Below are positions 11,313 through 22,560 of a DNA stretch of 64,000 nucleotides, piece by piece; the stretch's first letter is position 1; each line of letters starts with the position of its first letter. The notes under the pieces were generated by a model. It was given only the letters and a program-made list of their open reading frames with translations. It made no database searches and had not been told where the DNA came from. The DNA lies in the NCBI GenBank assembly GCA_947359465.1, contig OX375877.1, positions 27,477,235 through 27,541,234 of the forward strand. Direction: 5' to 3'. A program made the position numbers and the translations under genes. This DNA is from Metellina segmentata (Eukaryota; Arthropoda; Arachnida; Araneae; Tetragnathidae).

Positions 11313-12762
11313 ATGGAAAATCGGCCAAAACGATCATCCGGAAAGAGACCGAAGAAGAAAAAAAAGATTTCAAGGAAATAAATTCTTGAAGAAATCTAAG
11401 TCTCAAAGTGGGCAAGTTATTTTTAAAAATCTTTCGCCAAACAAAAGTGCAGCTGCTAGAAAGTTGCCGACTGCACACAATGTTTTGCAGTCATTGGAAA
11501 ACGATGTAAGCGTTGAATTTCAAGGCTACAGATTAGTGGATATTTATTTATTGTTCTCACAACTAGAAAAACATATCTGTTGCTCTGTGTGCCATGGGAA
11601 TGATAAGATTATTGAGAAATCCACTATTGGATTGTGTTCAAAATTTATTTTAGTTTGTAGACAGTGCACGGTTCAACAGAATTTCAATTCCTGTGAATTG
11701 ATTGGACACAAAAAAAATGTACCAGAAGTGAACAGGCGGTCAGTGTTGGCCATGAGATTTATAGGCCAAGGGTTATCTTCACTCGAGACATTTTGTTCAA
11801 GTTGTGTGTTTGTGTTCTGAGACATGGGCTTTGGCATGTGTTTGCAAAGCCCATGTCTCAGAAGGCGTACAACAAGATTAATTCAAAAATTGCAGACGTG
11901 AGTGAGGTGCTCGCAAATGCATCGACGAGGAAAGCTGCTGTGGAAGAAAAAATCATTGACGGCACCGTAAATTCTATTGCAGTTAGTGGTGATGGGACAT
12001 GGAAAACCCGCGGTTATACATCTCTTGTCGGTGTATGTACTTTGATCAGGGCTGACTGCGTAAAAGTCGTCAAAGTCATGTCGTCGTATTGCAAGGGGTG
12101 CGACACCTACAAGGGCCCAAAGTTCGGCCTTAAATACAGTGCCTTTCTGGCTAAACACCAGCATAACTGCAAAAAAAACCACAGTGGGTCTGCTGGACAA
12201 ATGGAAGTGAGCGGCATGCAAAGGATTTTCTGTCGATCAGAAAACAAGCATGGTTTAAAATACCAGCAGTACATAGGGGATGGAGTTTCCAAGACGTTTT
12301 CGGCAATCGTCCAAAAAAAGCCATATGGTGACAATGTTACAGTTGCAAAAATAGAGTGCGTGGGACATGTCCAAAAGCGAATGGGCAGCCACTTGCGTAA
12401 ATTAAAGGCATCACTTGGTAAAAAGAAGTTGAAGTTGTCGGATGCAAAAACGATCGGTGGAAAGGGTTCCTTATGATGCTGTCATAAATAGGCTGACGGC
12501 TGCATGTATGGCTGTATATGGCAAAATAGCTGCATATATGGCTGTATGTGACTTCAATGACGGATGCAAAAGCCGAGTTGAAATTATATGCGCTTTAGGT
12601 TTGAAAATCTGCCAGACAAATGTTGTGAAATGTATTACTATGGACAAAGTGCGCATTGCGACTGCAAAGAGGCGAGCAACCGAAGCATCCTTTGAAGCTC
12701 GTAAGGCCAAAAAAATTAAAGCAGCAGTAGAAATAGAACAATTTAAGGTTACTGAGGGCTGA
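11313..12762 (+). pseudogene. Mutator-like transposase, frameshifted and internally deleted
   Basis: The likely ancestral start is the ATG at 11313 (MENRPKRSSGKRPKKKK). The frame then slips in an A-run near 11360 into the long frame that continues FQGNKFLKKSKS and on to VLAMRFIGQGLSSLETFCS. A zinc-knuckle-like CCSVCHG...CRQC lies around 11580-11670. At about 11800 the frame breaks next to a 17-bp inverted duplication and resumes with AKPMSQKAYNKI. The core follows: GDGTWKTRGYTSLVGV, YCKGCDTYKGPK, SGSAGQMEVSGMQRIF, YIGDGVSKTF (GDGDSK is usual, so an Asp is replaced by Val) and ECVGHVQKRMGSHLRKLK. After GGKG at about 12470 the frame shifts again. The reading passes almost directly from AVINRLT to DFNDGCKSRVEIICALGL, so roughly 150 residues of the usual protein are missing. 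It ends in a basic tail (ARKAKKIKAA). Confidence 0.85.
11817..11861. repeat. 17-bp inverted duplication at a frameshift
   Basis: The arms CTGAGACATGGGCTTTG (11817-11833) and CAAAGCCCATGTCTCAG (11845-11861) are perfectly complementary around an 11-nt loop. The right arm encodes the expected transposase residues (AKPMSQ). The left arm is extra and coincides with the loss of frame, so it looks like a templated inverted duplication made during a repair or replication slip. Confidence 0.9.
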
Positions 12763-12779
12763 ACGTATGATCCTGGAGG

Positions 12780-13710
12780 TTTTTAATTAACCATAGTTTA
12801 TTTAATTTCATTTTATGTTATTTTTCAACTTTAACTTTATTTTTCTCAAAACGCAACATTTTAGTTTGCGCGTTGGATTTCTCAGAAACTATTTATCATA
12901 TTAATCTGAAATTTCATACATATACTCAAAATAAGTTCCTTTATGACCTATACATCAATTTTCAGACAAATTATTAACAGAATTTTATTTTAACAAATTT
13001 TTCAACTTTAATTTCATTTTTCTCAAAACGCAATATTTTAGTTTGCGCGTTGGATTTCTCAGAAACTATTTATCATGTTAATCTGAAATTTCACACATAT
13101 ACTCAAAATGAGTTCCTTTATGACCTATACATCAATTTTCAGACCAAATATTAACAGAAATTTGTTTTAACAAATTTTTTTCACACACACAACGTTAACT
13201 TAATTTTTCTCAAAACACAAAATTGTAGTTTGCGCGTTGGATTTCTCAGAAACTATTTATCATATTAGTCTGAAATTTCAAACATATACTCAAAATAAGT
13301 TCCTTTATGACCTATACATCAATTTTCAGACCAATTATTAAGAGAATTTTGTTTTAATAAATTTTTCAACTTTAATTTCATTTTTCTCAAAACGCAACAT
13401 TTTAGTGTGCGCGTTGGATTTCTCAGAAACTATTTATCATATTAATCTGAAATTTCATACCTGTACACAAAATAAGTTCCTTTATGACCTATACATAAAT
13501 TTTCAGACCAATTATTAACAGAATTTTTTTTATCAAAATTTTCAACTTTAACTTCATTTTACTCAAAACACAAAATTTTAGTTTGCGCGCAGGATTTCTC
13601 AGAAACTATTTACCATATTGATCTGAAATTTCATACATATGCTCACAATTAGTTCCTTTATGACTTATACACCAATTTTCAGACTAATTATTAACAGAAT
13701 TTTTTTTTTA
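12780..13710. repeat. Five ~177-bp tandem repeats inside the MULE
   Basis: CTCAAAACRCAA marks successive units at 12845, 13022, 13209, 13386 and 13562, giving spacings of 177, 187, 177 and 176 bp. Each unit contains TTTAGTTTGCGCG, GATTTCTCAGAAACTATTTA, AGTTCCTTTATGACCTATAC and CAATTTTCAGACC. The units lie between the transposase stop and the right TIR. No open frame spans them. They could be transposase-binding subterminal repeats or a satellite captured in the element. Confidence 0.9.
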
Positions 13711-14112
13711 GGAGTTTTAGTTAAAAAATTTCTTAAAATTAAAAAAAATTTTTTTAATTTATTTAAAACATATTTTTTGTTTTTAAATTTCTTAAAAAGT
13801 GTGTATAACATCGAAACTGAACAGTTTTCTATTAGATAAAATTAATTTTGTACATTTTGATCAATTTTGTACTTCAGAATCTTGCGCGCAGTAAAATATT
13901 GATATTAAAAAGTGTCCAATTTAAATTTCTTAATAACTTTTTTAAAACATTTTTTAATTAAATAAAAATTTGAGAAACAATGTAAATATATGTGAATATT
14001 ATATGGTAAAAGTTTAAAAATTCTGCTTTGTTTCATTAATAAGTTATATTGGTTTGAAAAAGGATGTTTTTTTGCATACATGGATAATTTTTAAGAGTCC
14101 TGAGACCCCTTA

Positions 14113-14645
14113 AGCTTTGCATAAATGTCACCTCTACTTTTAAGCAAGAACTTCCTTTATTACAGAGGAATTTTGATAAAACTATAAGTACAATGTAATG
14201 GTACATGATAGTATTGTAATGTAAAAGAGGGGTCAGTGACTTGTGTGAAATATGAAAAAGTCCTTTTAATAATTTCCCCTTATAGCCGATGAAAGCATGG
14301 AATGGGTTAGTTGTTTTGGTGCTCTATTTTCAAATTTTGCAACATGAGGTCTAAATAGAAAAGAATCTGCGGTTTAATGTGGATCGAAAACAACTACGAA
14401 CAAGCATGTCTTGATCGAGATTGAAACCACAAGCCTCTTGTAAATTAATAACAGGTCAAAGCAGGAGATAGAAAAATCCACTGGTTATGTCTACTACACG
14501 TATCCATTGGTATAATACTAATACTTTATGGCTAAGTAGTTTCATTTCTCATAGCCATATGAAAAGGTGTCGACTGGTTCAAAAAATAACTAGGCTGGTA
14601 ATAAATATAACGAATTTGTTTAATGCAACGTAAATAAAAGACTTA
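14113..14645. other. Non-coding spacer between two transposons
   Basis: Nothing recognised; it ends with the TTA target duplicate of the next MITE. Confidence 0.45.
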
Positions 14646-14848
14646 GGCCCGGTGCACACATCCGGTTTTTCAACGTGCGGCGTCGCGACGAAAGTGCGGT
14701 CTGAGATACATTAGATTCAATGGAGTAATGCACACAGGCTTCCGGTGCCGCTGGGGCAACTCACGTGCAATTTGTACCGCAGTTCCCCATGGCGCCGCAG
14801 CTCGTCGCACACGCTTCTCCGGTCTGAAGTACCTTGTTTTTATAAATA

Positions 14849-16329
14849 CACTCGTGTCCATAAATTAAGTATAATTCAGAATCGCACTGAAATCGAACTC
14901 TAAAGTAAAAATTTCACCTTTACAATTATCGCACACATCTTCAAGCCATCAGATGACGCCGATAGTACGTCCCAATGACAAGAGTGTAAGAGAGGTGTAT
15001 ATTCAGAGTAAATTTGTAAGTAAAATTGTTCACAAGCGTTCTGTAAGCTGCTCAGAGCCACGACCGAATAGTTATGGCACAGAGGACGCATGTCGATGAA
15101 TTTTTACATGGTAGAATTATCGGCTGCCTGGAATGTGGGCGTACTCAGACGGAAGTTTCAGTGGAACTTGAAATCGCCCAAAGTGTCAACTCTAGACTTT
15201 GGCAATGATTCCAAAATGATGGAAATGTCAGTAGACGTTACAGTACAGGTCTTCCCCGAGTTACATCGCCAAATGATGACCGGTATTTAGCAGTAACAGC
15301 AGAAAGAAGCAGACGGAACACAGCATCCGATCTTTCTCGTCAGCTATCTTCAGCCACGGATACGACAGTTTCAAGCAAACAATTTACAGACGTTTGGGAT
15401 ATGCGGTCTATATGCTCGCAGGCCTGCCAAATGTGTTCCGCTCATGGCAATTCACTGTCACCAGCGGTTAGCCTGGAGAAGAGAACATGCAATGTGGATA
15501 TCGTCACAGTCGGCTTGTGTGATGTTTTCCCATGAGTACAGGTTTAGCTGGCAGTCTGATTCACGGCGGACGTTCATATGGAGAACTCCAGGTACCAGCT
15601 ACCACCAAGACAACATCATTGAACGAAAACGTTACGGTGATGTAGGTTTGCTCGTTTGGGGCAGAATTATACCGCGCTCCAGAACATATCTGCATGTTCA
15701 AATCGGAACCATACCATGAGATGCCAAATTTATCGGGACATCATTCTGGAACAACATGTATGTATGTTTAAAGTTGCCATGGGCGTAGAATTTGTGTTTA
15801 TGGATAACAACGCCCGTCCTCACCGTGCAAACATTGTAAAAGAATTCCTTGAATTTGAGGATATCACCCCTATGGAATGGCCAGCATTCTCACCTGACTT
15901 GAATCCGATAGAGCATGTGTGGGACATGCTTGGCCGTCGAGTTTCAGCCCGTCAACCACCTCCTACATGTGTACCTGAACTTCGGAGATCATTGCTTGCT
16001 GAGTGGAGTGATCTTCTCCAAGATCAGCTCGATAATTTCATCCTCAGCAAGCCTAGGCGTTGTACGCACTGTATTTCCTGGTCTGGGAGACGTACAATGT
16101 ATTAATCATACCAACCATGTCATGTTAAGTTTTAGTAAGGCCGATATTTTTTGTAATTGCTCCAGTGAGCAAATATCGCAGTTTTTATGAATGGTATCAT
16201 ACATGCACCATCTATTTTGTTCTTTATCTTTTGTTTAATAAATGGGCTTTATGAATAAGTCACGTTTGTTTTGTTTCTGAACCTATATTTGCCGGAGCTG
16301 GCATTATCCTTAATTTATGGATATGAGTG
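14849..16329 (+). mobile_element. Tc1-like transposon, 1,481 bp, nested
   Basis: TIRs of about 27 bp begin CACTCGTGTCCATAAATTAA on the left and CACTCATATCCATAAATTAA (inverted) on the right. TA duplicates sit at 14847-14848 and 16330-16331. The boundary is confirmed because the intact MITE at 17891-18313 carries the undisturbed junction (TTTTCATAAATAAATGG), with one TA where this element sits. The single gene inside is a decayed DD34E transposase. A length near 1.5 kb is normal for an autonomous Tc1 element. Confidence 0.93.
15075..16105 (+). pseudogene. Tc1-like DD34E transposase, inactivated
   Basis: The N-terminal HTH region reads VDEFLHGRIIGCLECGRTQT, then a premature TGA after SVNSRLWQ. 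It continues NVSRRYSTGLPRVTSPNDDR and RNTASDLSRQLSSATDTTVS. A frameshift follows near 15385 (IYRRLGYA continues in another frame), with further breaks. The first catalytic motif is FSHEYRF where FSDESRF is usual (Asp to His). The second is FMDNNARPHRA where MDDNARPH is usual (catalytic Asp to Asn). The Glu survives in SPDLNPIEHVWDMLGRR, exactly 34 residues after the second position, giving a DD34E layout. The C-terminus SKPRRCTHCISWSGRRTMY ends at the TAA at 16103-16105. Two of three catalytic residues are lost. Confidence 0.92.
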
Positions 16330-16559
16330 TAAATGGAATATAGATAATAATTAATAAACGGTTGTATTCAGTAACGTCTATTTTGTTTCAAAATATACTT
16401 TTTTAACACAAGTAAGCGATATAAACACGTTTTCTTCGATATAATATTTATCGCAAATGGCGCGAAATGAGAATTTGCATCATTTCACGGTTCTGCGTGC
16501 ATAGTTGGGCTTCGGTGCCGCACGTTGAAAAATCGGATGTGTGCATCGAACCTTAACCC

Positions 16560-16745
16560 TCCAACTGATTCTTATGAGATATGACATCAATAAAGATTTG
16601 AAATATTTTCCTAATGGGATGAATCGTCAGGATATATCCAATTGTTTGGCGATGACGATATCAAGATATGGTCAGCTTTTTTCTATGGCCGAGATACCAT
16701 CAAGATAGGGTTGATTTCGCTAATGACTACATACCTCGTCGATAC
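16560..16745 (-). repeat. Diverged 43-bp family monomers
   Basis: Reverse-oriented pieces of the 43-bp family, including GATGACGATATCAAGATATG, TGGTCAGCTTTTT, GAGATACCATCAAGATAG and ATACCTCGTCGAT. Confidence 0.6.
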
Positions 16746-16759
16746 AGCCACCAGAAGTG

Positions 16760-17150
16760 TTATAATGGATGGACACGAAAATTAATGTATCCAGATCGTC
16801 CTCTACCGCTTCCTTCCAAAGAGACTTAATTTGCAGCCATTTCGCTTTCCTCGACTGAAAGATTATGTTATTTGATTCACAAAATCTCTTCAGACCTGTC
16901 AAGTACACGGCCTGCAGATCCTTTATTTGACAGTTCTCCCGTTCACTAATTGAAATGTCTAACTTCCCCATCTGGTACTCGCGACGCAGTACCCGTGTAC
17001 TTGATACGGTCAAGGACACGACGTCTCCAATATTTGCTTTACGTGTTGGTCTTGCTCGAGGGTTCAACAGTGCTTAAACCGAAAGTACTACGGATCGATG
17101 TCGAATTGATTCGGCTCTATTTATTGGCCCTAAGGATCTTATTCCTTTTC
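16760..17150 (-). pseudogene. Unassigned coding-like fragment
   Basis: The minus strand reads about 130 codons with a single internal stop. The upstream part is KGIRSLGPINRAESIRHRSV, then a TAA, then ALLNPRARPTRKANIGDVVS, STRVLRREYQMGKLDISISE and YLTGLKRFCESNNIIFQSRK. A good splice acceptor-like TTTGTTTTCAG lies just upstream near 17145-17155. The ...RKANIGDVV... portion loosely recalls the C-terminal integrase region of BEL/gypsy-type retrotransposons, but this is only an impression. The downstream end runs into 43-bp family repeat. It could be a retroelement relic, an old exon or chance. Confidence 0.2.
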
Positions 17151-17155
17151 TGAAA

Positions 17156-17890
17156 ACAAATCCTCAGTTTCATGGGAGTTCAGGTTACCTGAAGATGTGG
17201 CAAATTCCTCATGGCCATGTATTGAATGCCCAGTGGGTCGGCATACTTGAAGGCTCTACATGACTACGAAAATTTACAATTTTTCCTACCTCAAAGTTGT
17301 GTAAAAATAGATTTTTTGTTCAGCCTATATTGCTCTTTTCTTCCAGCCCTAAGTTGCTACATCGAATTAAAGACAATTTTTTATTGGTTTAGAAAACTCA
17401 TAACTTGCAGACAGCGTAGAAAACTACATCCACAACGTTTACAAAATATGTTTATCTCATCTTTAAGAAAATTGCTAACCCCCCCACGTTATTTAGCAAT
17501 TCTATAAAGCCGAATACTACAAGGTATCATTCGTCCATAAAGTTTTTTCCTTTTCACAATAAATCGCTATACAATAGTTTAGGGAAAAAATGCATGGAAT
17601 TCTGAAGTAGATTATAAACTAATACACACATTAGTATATATTAGTTATATATTAAACTATATATATTATACTTTAGAAAACTATTGTAAAAATATTGTTA
17701 AAACTAATATACCTAGTTTGTATGAATAATGTTCAATATAAATGTAGGATATTAATTCTTGAGTACATTGGAATCTGGCAACACACTTGGCAACCCGAAT
17801 CTGACAGCGCAAGTTTTTTTACGTTTCGCACGGATTTCGTGCGCGTGCAAATATTCTGTTTTTGAAGAAAAGGCAAAAATAAGAGTTTTA
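17156..17890. other. AT-rich non-coding
   Basis: No gene recognised. AT-rich self-complementary stretches (TTAGTATATATTAG and similar) lie around 17620-17690. Confidence 0.45.
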
Positions 17891-18313
17891 GACCCGGTAC
17901 ACACATCCGGTTTTTCAACGTGCGGCGCCGCTGCGGCATCGAAGCCCAACTATGCACACATAACCGTGAATTGACGCAGTTACTCATTTCGCGCCATTTG
18001 GGCTAAATATTCTATCGAAGAAAATGTGTTTATTTCGCTTACTTGGTGAGCAAAAAAGTATATTTTGAAACAAAATAGACTTTACTAGATACAACCAATT
18101 ATTATTTATATTCCATTTATTTATGAAAACAAGGTACTTCAGAACGGAGACGCGTGTGATGCGAGATAAATGTGTCGAGACTGCGGTACAAATTGCACGC
18201 AAATTGGACGTGCATCGCCGCTGCGGCGTCGGAGGCATGTGTGTACTACTCCATTAGATCTAATGTATCTCAGACCGCACTTGCGTTGAAAAACCGGATG
18301 TGTGCACCGGGCC
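17891..18313 (-). mobile_element. Intact 423-bp PIF/Harbinger-like MITE
   Basis: The TIRs begin GACCCGGTACACACATCCGG on the left and GGCCCGGTGCACACATCCGG (inverted) on the right, flanked by TTA at 17888-17890 and 18314-18316. Both ends carry subterminal GC-rich blocks (GCCGCTGCGGC, CGCCGCTGCGGCG). It is homologous along its whole length to the split copy at 14646-16552, in opposite orientation. It has no coding capacity. Confidence 0.85.
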
Positions 18314-18316
18314 TTA

Positions 18317-18895
18317 ATGGTTATGCGGAGATTGGATTGATGTTGGTAGTTGGTTGATTCTGAGAGTGTAGTGATGATGATAATTTATTGATATTCTTTC
18401 ATACAAAATTATGTATTCTATATATGTGTTTTTATGTATGATATACCCTACTAATTATAGATAATATAATGTGTTGTATATGTTACAAATTTGTTATTAA
18501 ATATTTGAATTAATGATATATGCGTGTTATAAAGCCAATTTCTTAAATTTTTTCTTGACTATTAAAAAATTCTAAAAACTACGGATTTTTTCCTTTGTCA
18601 CTACTGAAAAACTTCCATCACAGTTTGACAGCTCTGGAAAACTAATGTATAGAATGAATTAAAGTGATAAGCTAGCTAGAAACTAATGTATCGAATTCAC
18701 TATAATGAAAACTAATGTGTAGTTATACGTCAGTTTAGGAAGCCAATATATTGTTTGTATTAGTATAGAAAGCTAATGTATGGAGTTAAAAATGTTAGCT
18801 CTTATAAAAGTAGCTTAGTTTAGAAAGCAAATATTTAACTATTTGAGAAACAACATTTACAACACTCATGATGAAAATGTAACCATGCAAATATT
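18317..18895. other. AT-rich non-coding with scattered AACTAATGTAT motifs
   Basis: GAAAACTAATGTATAG-like pieces recur at about 18640, 18680, 18707 and 18770, in a loose irregular repeat. Confidence 0.4.
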
Positions 18896-19205
18896 TTTTA
18901 TTATATTTGTAAATTATAAATATATTATATTATATTATATTTGTAAATTAAAATATATTTGTAAATTATAAATATATTATATTATATTATATTTGTAAAT
19001 TATAATATATTTGTAAATTATAAAATATTTGTAAATTATAAATATATTATATTATATTATATTTGTAAATTATAATATATTTGTAAATTATAATATATTT
19101 GTAAATTATAAATATATTATATTATATTATATTTGTAAATTATAATATATTTGTAAATTATAATATATTTGTAAATTATAAATATATTATATTATATTTG
19201 TAAAA
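18896..19205. repeat. Pure-AT minisatellite
   Basis: Alternating blocks of TTTGTAAATTATAA and ATATATTATATTATATTATA form a compound array with a period near 70 bp after the first unit. G occurs only in the TTTGTAAA block. Confidence 0.85.
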
Positions 19206-20650
19206 AATAGATAATTTCAACGTATTGTTTAAAAATTGATTATTTTGGCAAGTTTACTACTTTACTTTGGCATCAGTCAATTCATGATACCATGGTGTCG
19301 TCGCTCTAATTGATAGCGTGCAAACAGTACGAATTGTACTTAAAGAGAATACATCCAAACAGCTAAGATATTTAAGTTCTTACTATTCCAAGAACACTAA
19401 TAAAAATACACAATATTTATATAATTACACACAATAACATCATCATTGAACCAATACATTAAAGTATGTATCATCACAGTCCAGAACGGTGACCTAGCGT
19501 AACCCTAACCTCTGGCTACCTCTAACGTGCTCTGCCCGCAGTCCAAAAAGAACGCCATTGGTATAAGTCGATAACTAAACAGAGATTATCCGGACAAACA
19601 CCACTTCTATTTCACCTGTTCTTCTCAAGTCACTGTAATGCACGCGACGAAAGTACAGCAGCTGGCACCTAGCATTAACCAATCAGATTATTCGGCAATC
19701 AGATGACACAATGGCCGCACAATGAACGCACCTGCCCTGCAAGTAACCTTTCCTAAAGGTCAAGCACAACGGACTTTCTCACGATGCCACAATACTAAAT
19801 ACTAAACACCTTTCATACTACTGAAAATTTACTTCTTTGAACATTTATCTGTCATAAATCACATTTTTAATGCATTTTATAGTATTAAGGGATTACAGTT
19901 TTTGAATGATTCTCCATTAAAAAACCGCGAAGTTACTGAAAGAAGGATCTGGACGGATTTCTAAATTTGAAAAGCTCAGAAATAACATGTTCGAATTTAC
20001 TGGTGTAATAGATTCTTTTGACTTCCTATATAATTCTGGAAAATAATAACCTGTGTTATGAGAAGGATACATGAAAAACCTCGAAAATGCTTATACTATT
20101 TTAATTTTAGTATCTTAAGAAACTGAGACCTTTAGACCTTAGATAGAGATCTTTAGACAGAAGGGAGGAAAGAGAGCAAAATCTAACGGTATAACGGTGA
20201 GAGACTACGACCGCAGTCTAAGGGTTAATCAGCATCTAGGCCATATTTGAGGTGAAATTAACTTGAATTATACAAAATACCCATACATAGGTAAAACGTC
20301 TCATGAGGGTATTCGATCTGATTTGCAAATACTGAAATCATGCACTACATACGTCAAAATTGCGAGAAATTTTATTCGCTGAAAGAATTATGGGAGGTCA
20401 ATGTAAAACACAAAATAATAAAATCGAAAAAGAACAGTATATAATTTTAAACATACATTCCGCTTTTTCTTTTTGTATCCAGTGTTTTATTTAGCATTCA
20501 CTTTTTTTAAGATAATATTTGTAGTGTTTCAAGAACAATATTTTTATGTCGGAAGGATACAATTTGCATTATAAATAGTATTAATCAAGTATTAAAATAG
20601 CAAGTACAAAATCACATAATCATGTATATTGAATACACTTTAAATACATA
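19206..20650. other. Unassigned; includes a less AT-rich block
   Basis: The block at about 19480-19800 is noticeably richer in G+C than its surroundings and contains two CCAAT-like sites (AACCAATCAG near 19678). No transcript start, open frame or repeat ends could be defined. The remainder is plain AT-rich DNA. Confidence 0.35.
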
Positions 20651-20659
20651 TAAGAACAA

Positions 20660-20990
20660 CTAAGTTTCGAATGCATAGCGAGTACAAATACGAATAATCA
20701 AGTATCAAATGCATACCAAATACAATTTATATATTCTAAAGTAACGAATACATAGCGAGTACAAATACGAATAATCAAGTATCAAATGCATACCAAATAC
20801 AATTTATATATTCTAAAATAACGAATACATATCAAATACAAATACGAGTAGTAAAGTATCGAACACATATAAAATACAAATACGAGTAGTAAAGTATCGA
20901 ACACATATCAAAAACAAATGCGAGTAGTAAAGTACAAATACATATCAAGTACAAATGCTTATAACAAGTATTATATACATACCAAGTACA
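20660..20990. repeat. Degenerate 77-bp and shorter tandem repeats
   Basis: The block with CATAGCGAGTACAAATACGA repeats at about 20674 and 20751 (period 77 bp) and again in altered form near 20829. Shorter ~50-bp units with GAGTAGTAAAGTATCGAACA follow to about 20990. Confidence 0.8.
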
Positions 20991-21046
20991 AATAATAAAG
21001 CCTAAAAACATGTTATTCATTTATGCATTTTCATTCATATTACAAA

Positions 21047-22560
21047 CTAGCAAAATACCCGACCTTACTCGGTTTGAATTGGTTTACTCTAGATTGAAGA
21101 GATAATCAAAATATATAATGACTTACGTTTTTTGTAGAGTAAAAATTTATTTTAACACCTTTCGCCATCTTTATATTTTCTACAACTTACTTTGGACACA
21201 AATCCTACACATGCATATCCATTCATGTAATACATTTTACATACATAGCACAATTGCTGCACGACAAAGCTACAAAATGACGAAAGGTGATACTAAGGTT
21301 ACTACTATAAAAGACGATTTTGAGGGAGATTTAGAATTCCCTTTCTTAAGTTCTTTTCATGTTCAACTCAATTAATTAAAATTACGAGTGCTCTCGCACT
21401 CATAGTCAACAAAACAATATTTGTTTACTTGTGGCACTCTTGCCTCCGGTATGCAACATTGTGAAATTTTGCAATCTTCTCCTGTCATTATTACAACGAA
21501 TTTTTTAATGTTGGAAAAAGTTCTAGTTTGGATTTTTAAACATTATTTTTCTTTCAATAACGGCATTATTCTTTAAATAACGGCATTATTCTTTAAATAA
21601 CGGCATTATTCTTTAAATAACGGCATTATTCTTTCAATAATGGTATAACTACACTTAAAATTTATTGAAAATTTATACTGACTTACCTAACATTTTTAAG
21701 TCTAATACTTTGTGGAGCTGTTGCGTGTGATGAGAAGGAAAACACATTTATTAAAATAATAAATATTTATAACAGAAAACAGTGAAATAGAACAAAATAA
21801 AAGATGTCGGAAAAATTGTTCTAAAGATATTAATTTGTGATTCATTTTTATCTCTTGATCTCGCACAGTTGCCACAATTTACAACTAAAAGTGCACAAAT
21901 ATCGTCTGTCTCAAATATTCCGAAATGGTATTCATTGCGCAAAGAACAAAAATAAGACTCGAAATAAATGAAGTATCAGAGCTGAAATTCCATTAAAAAA
22001 TATAATTTTTTGAAGAATAATTACTTTATCAGCAGTACTGGTAAAGCAATCGAAGTAATCGTAATATTCAATAGACATTCCAATTTTTCCAAAACTACCA
22101 AATTATGGTTGATTTAAGTATACTTACTCAGGTGTTTTAGCATGAAACTCAACTAAATATAACAATAAAGAAATGTTTAATATTGCATTCACTAAACTAA
22201 TAGATAATGTATAAAATAAAATACAATGCAATCAAATATCTGGAATACAATTTATGTGATGTCTACACAAACACACAAACACAAAATCGAGCATAGAACA
22301 GAAAGACGGACAGACAGACTTTCGCAACCAATGCCACTCACTAAATGAAGATAAGTACTCACTGTATGCAAATTTTCATGAAAATATCTTAAACCGCGTG
22401 GACGTGTATAGGGCACAACATACAGACAGACAGACAGACACCAAACGAGAAAAAGGCGGATTCGGCATCAGAAGGGTCCAAAACGGATAGAAAACTTGAA
22501 ATGGGTCGAAAATATTGAATGTACAAACAGACACTCCATTCTTATTTATTTAGATACATA
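21047..22560. repeat. Possible dispersed repeat with CAGA-rich end
   Basis: It starts with CTAGCAAAATACCCGACCTT, a start seen on dispersed elements in arthropods as I recall. Near its far end lie (CAGA)n stretches at 22310 and 22425-22440. I cannot define ends or superfamily. There is no credible coding sequence. Confidence 0.3.
21561..21640. repeat. 20-bp tandem repeat, four units
   Basis: CGGCATTATTCTTTAAATAA is repeated at exact 20-bp spacing from 21561, 21581, 21601 and 21621. The last unit has one change (CTTTCAATAA). Confidence 0.92.

Larger units (their letters stand above)
10919..14112 (+). mobile_element. Mutator-like (MULE) DNA transposon, ~3.2 kb
   Basis: The ends are inverted repeats: AAGGGGTCTCAGGACCCTTA on the left (10919-10938) and TTAAGAGTCCTGAGACCCCTT on the right (14091-14112). 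Each TIR is itself nearly palindromic. Inside are a broken transposase (11313-12762) of the Mutator-like type abundant in spider genomes and five ~177-bp tandem repeats after it. I could not find a clean 8-11-bp target-site duplication; flanks read CACGCTTT and AAGCTTTG. The copy is inactive: the transposase has at least three frame breaks and a large internal deletion. Confidence 0.85.
14646..16552. mobile_element. 424-bp PIF/Harbinger-like MITE split by a Tc1 element
   Basis: The ends are GGCCCGGTGCACACATCCGG on the left and the inverted form on the right (CCGATGT...GGTTCGATGC read inverted), flanked by TTA at 14643-14645 and 16553-16555. A TTA duplication with GGCC-type ends suggests the PIF/Harbinger superfamily, though no transposase remains to confirm it. 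Subtracting the inserted Tc1 element and its TA leaves 424 bp. The uninterrupted relative at 17891-18313 is 423 bp and lies in the opposite orientation. The GC-rich termini contrast with an AT-rich centre. Confidence 0.8.

Noticed and set aside
11883..12334. Minus-strand open frames of 75-112 codons
   Set aside because: They are antisense shadows of the MULE transposase.
21118..21375. 85-codon open frame
   Set aside because: Low-complexity composition inside a likely dispersed repeat; no motif.
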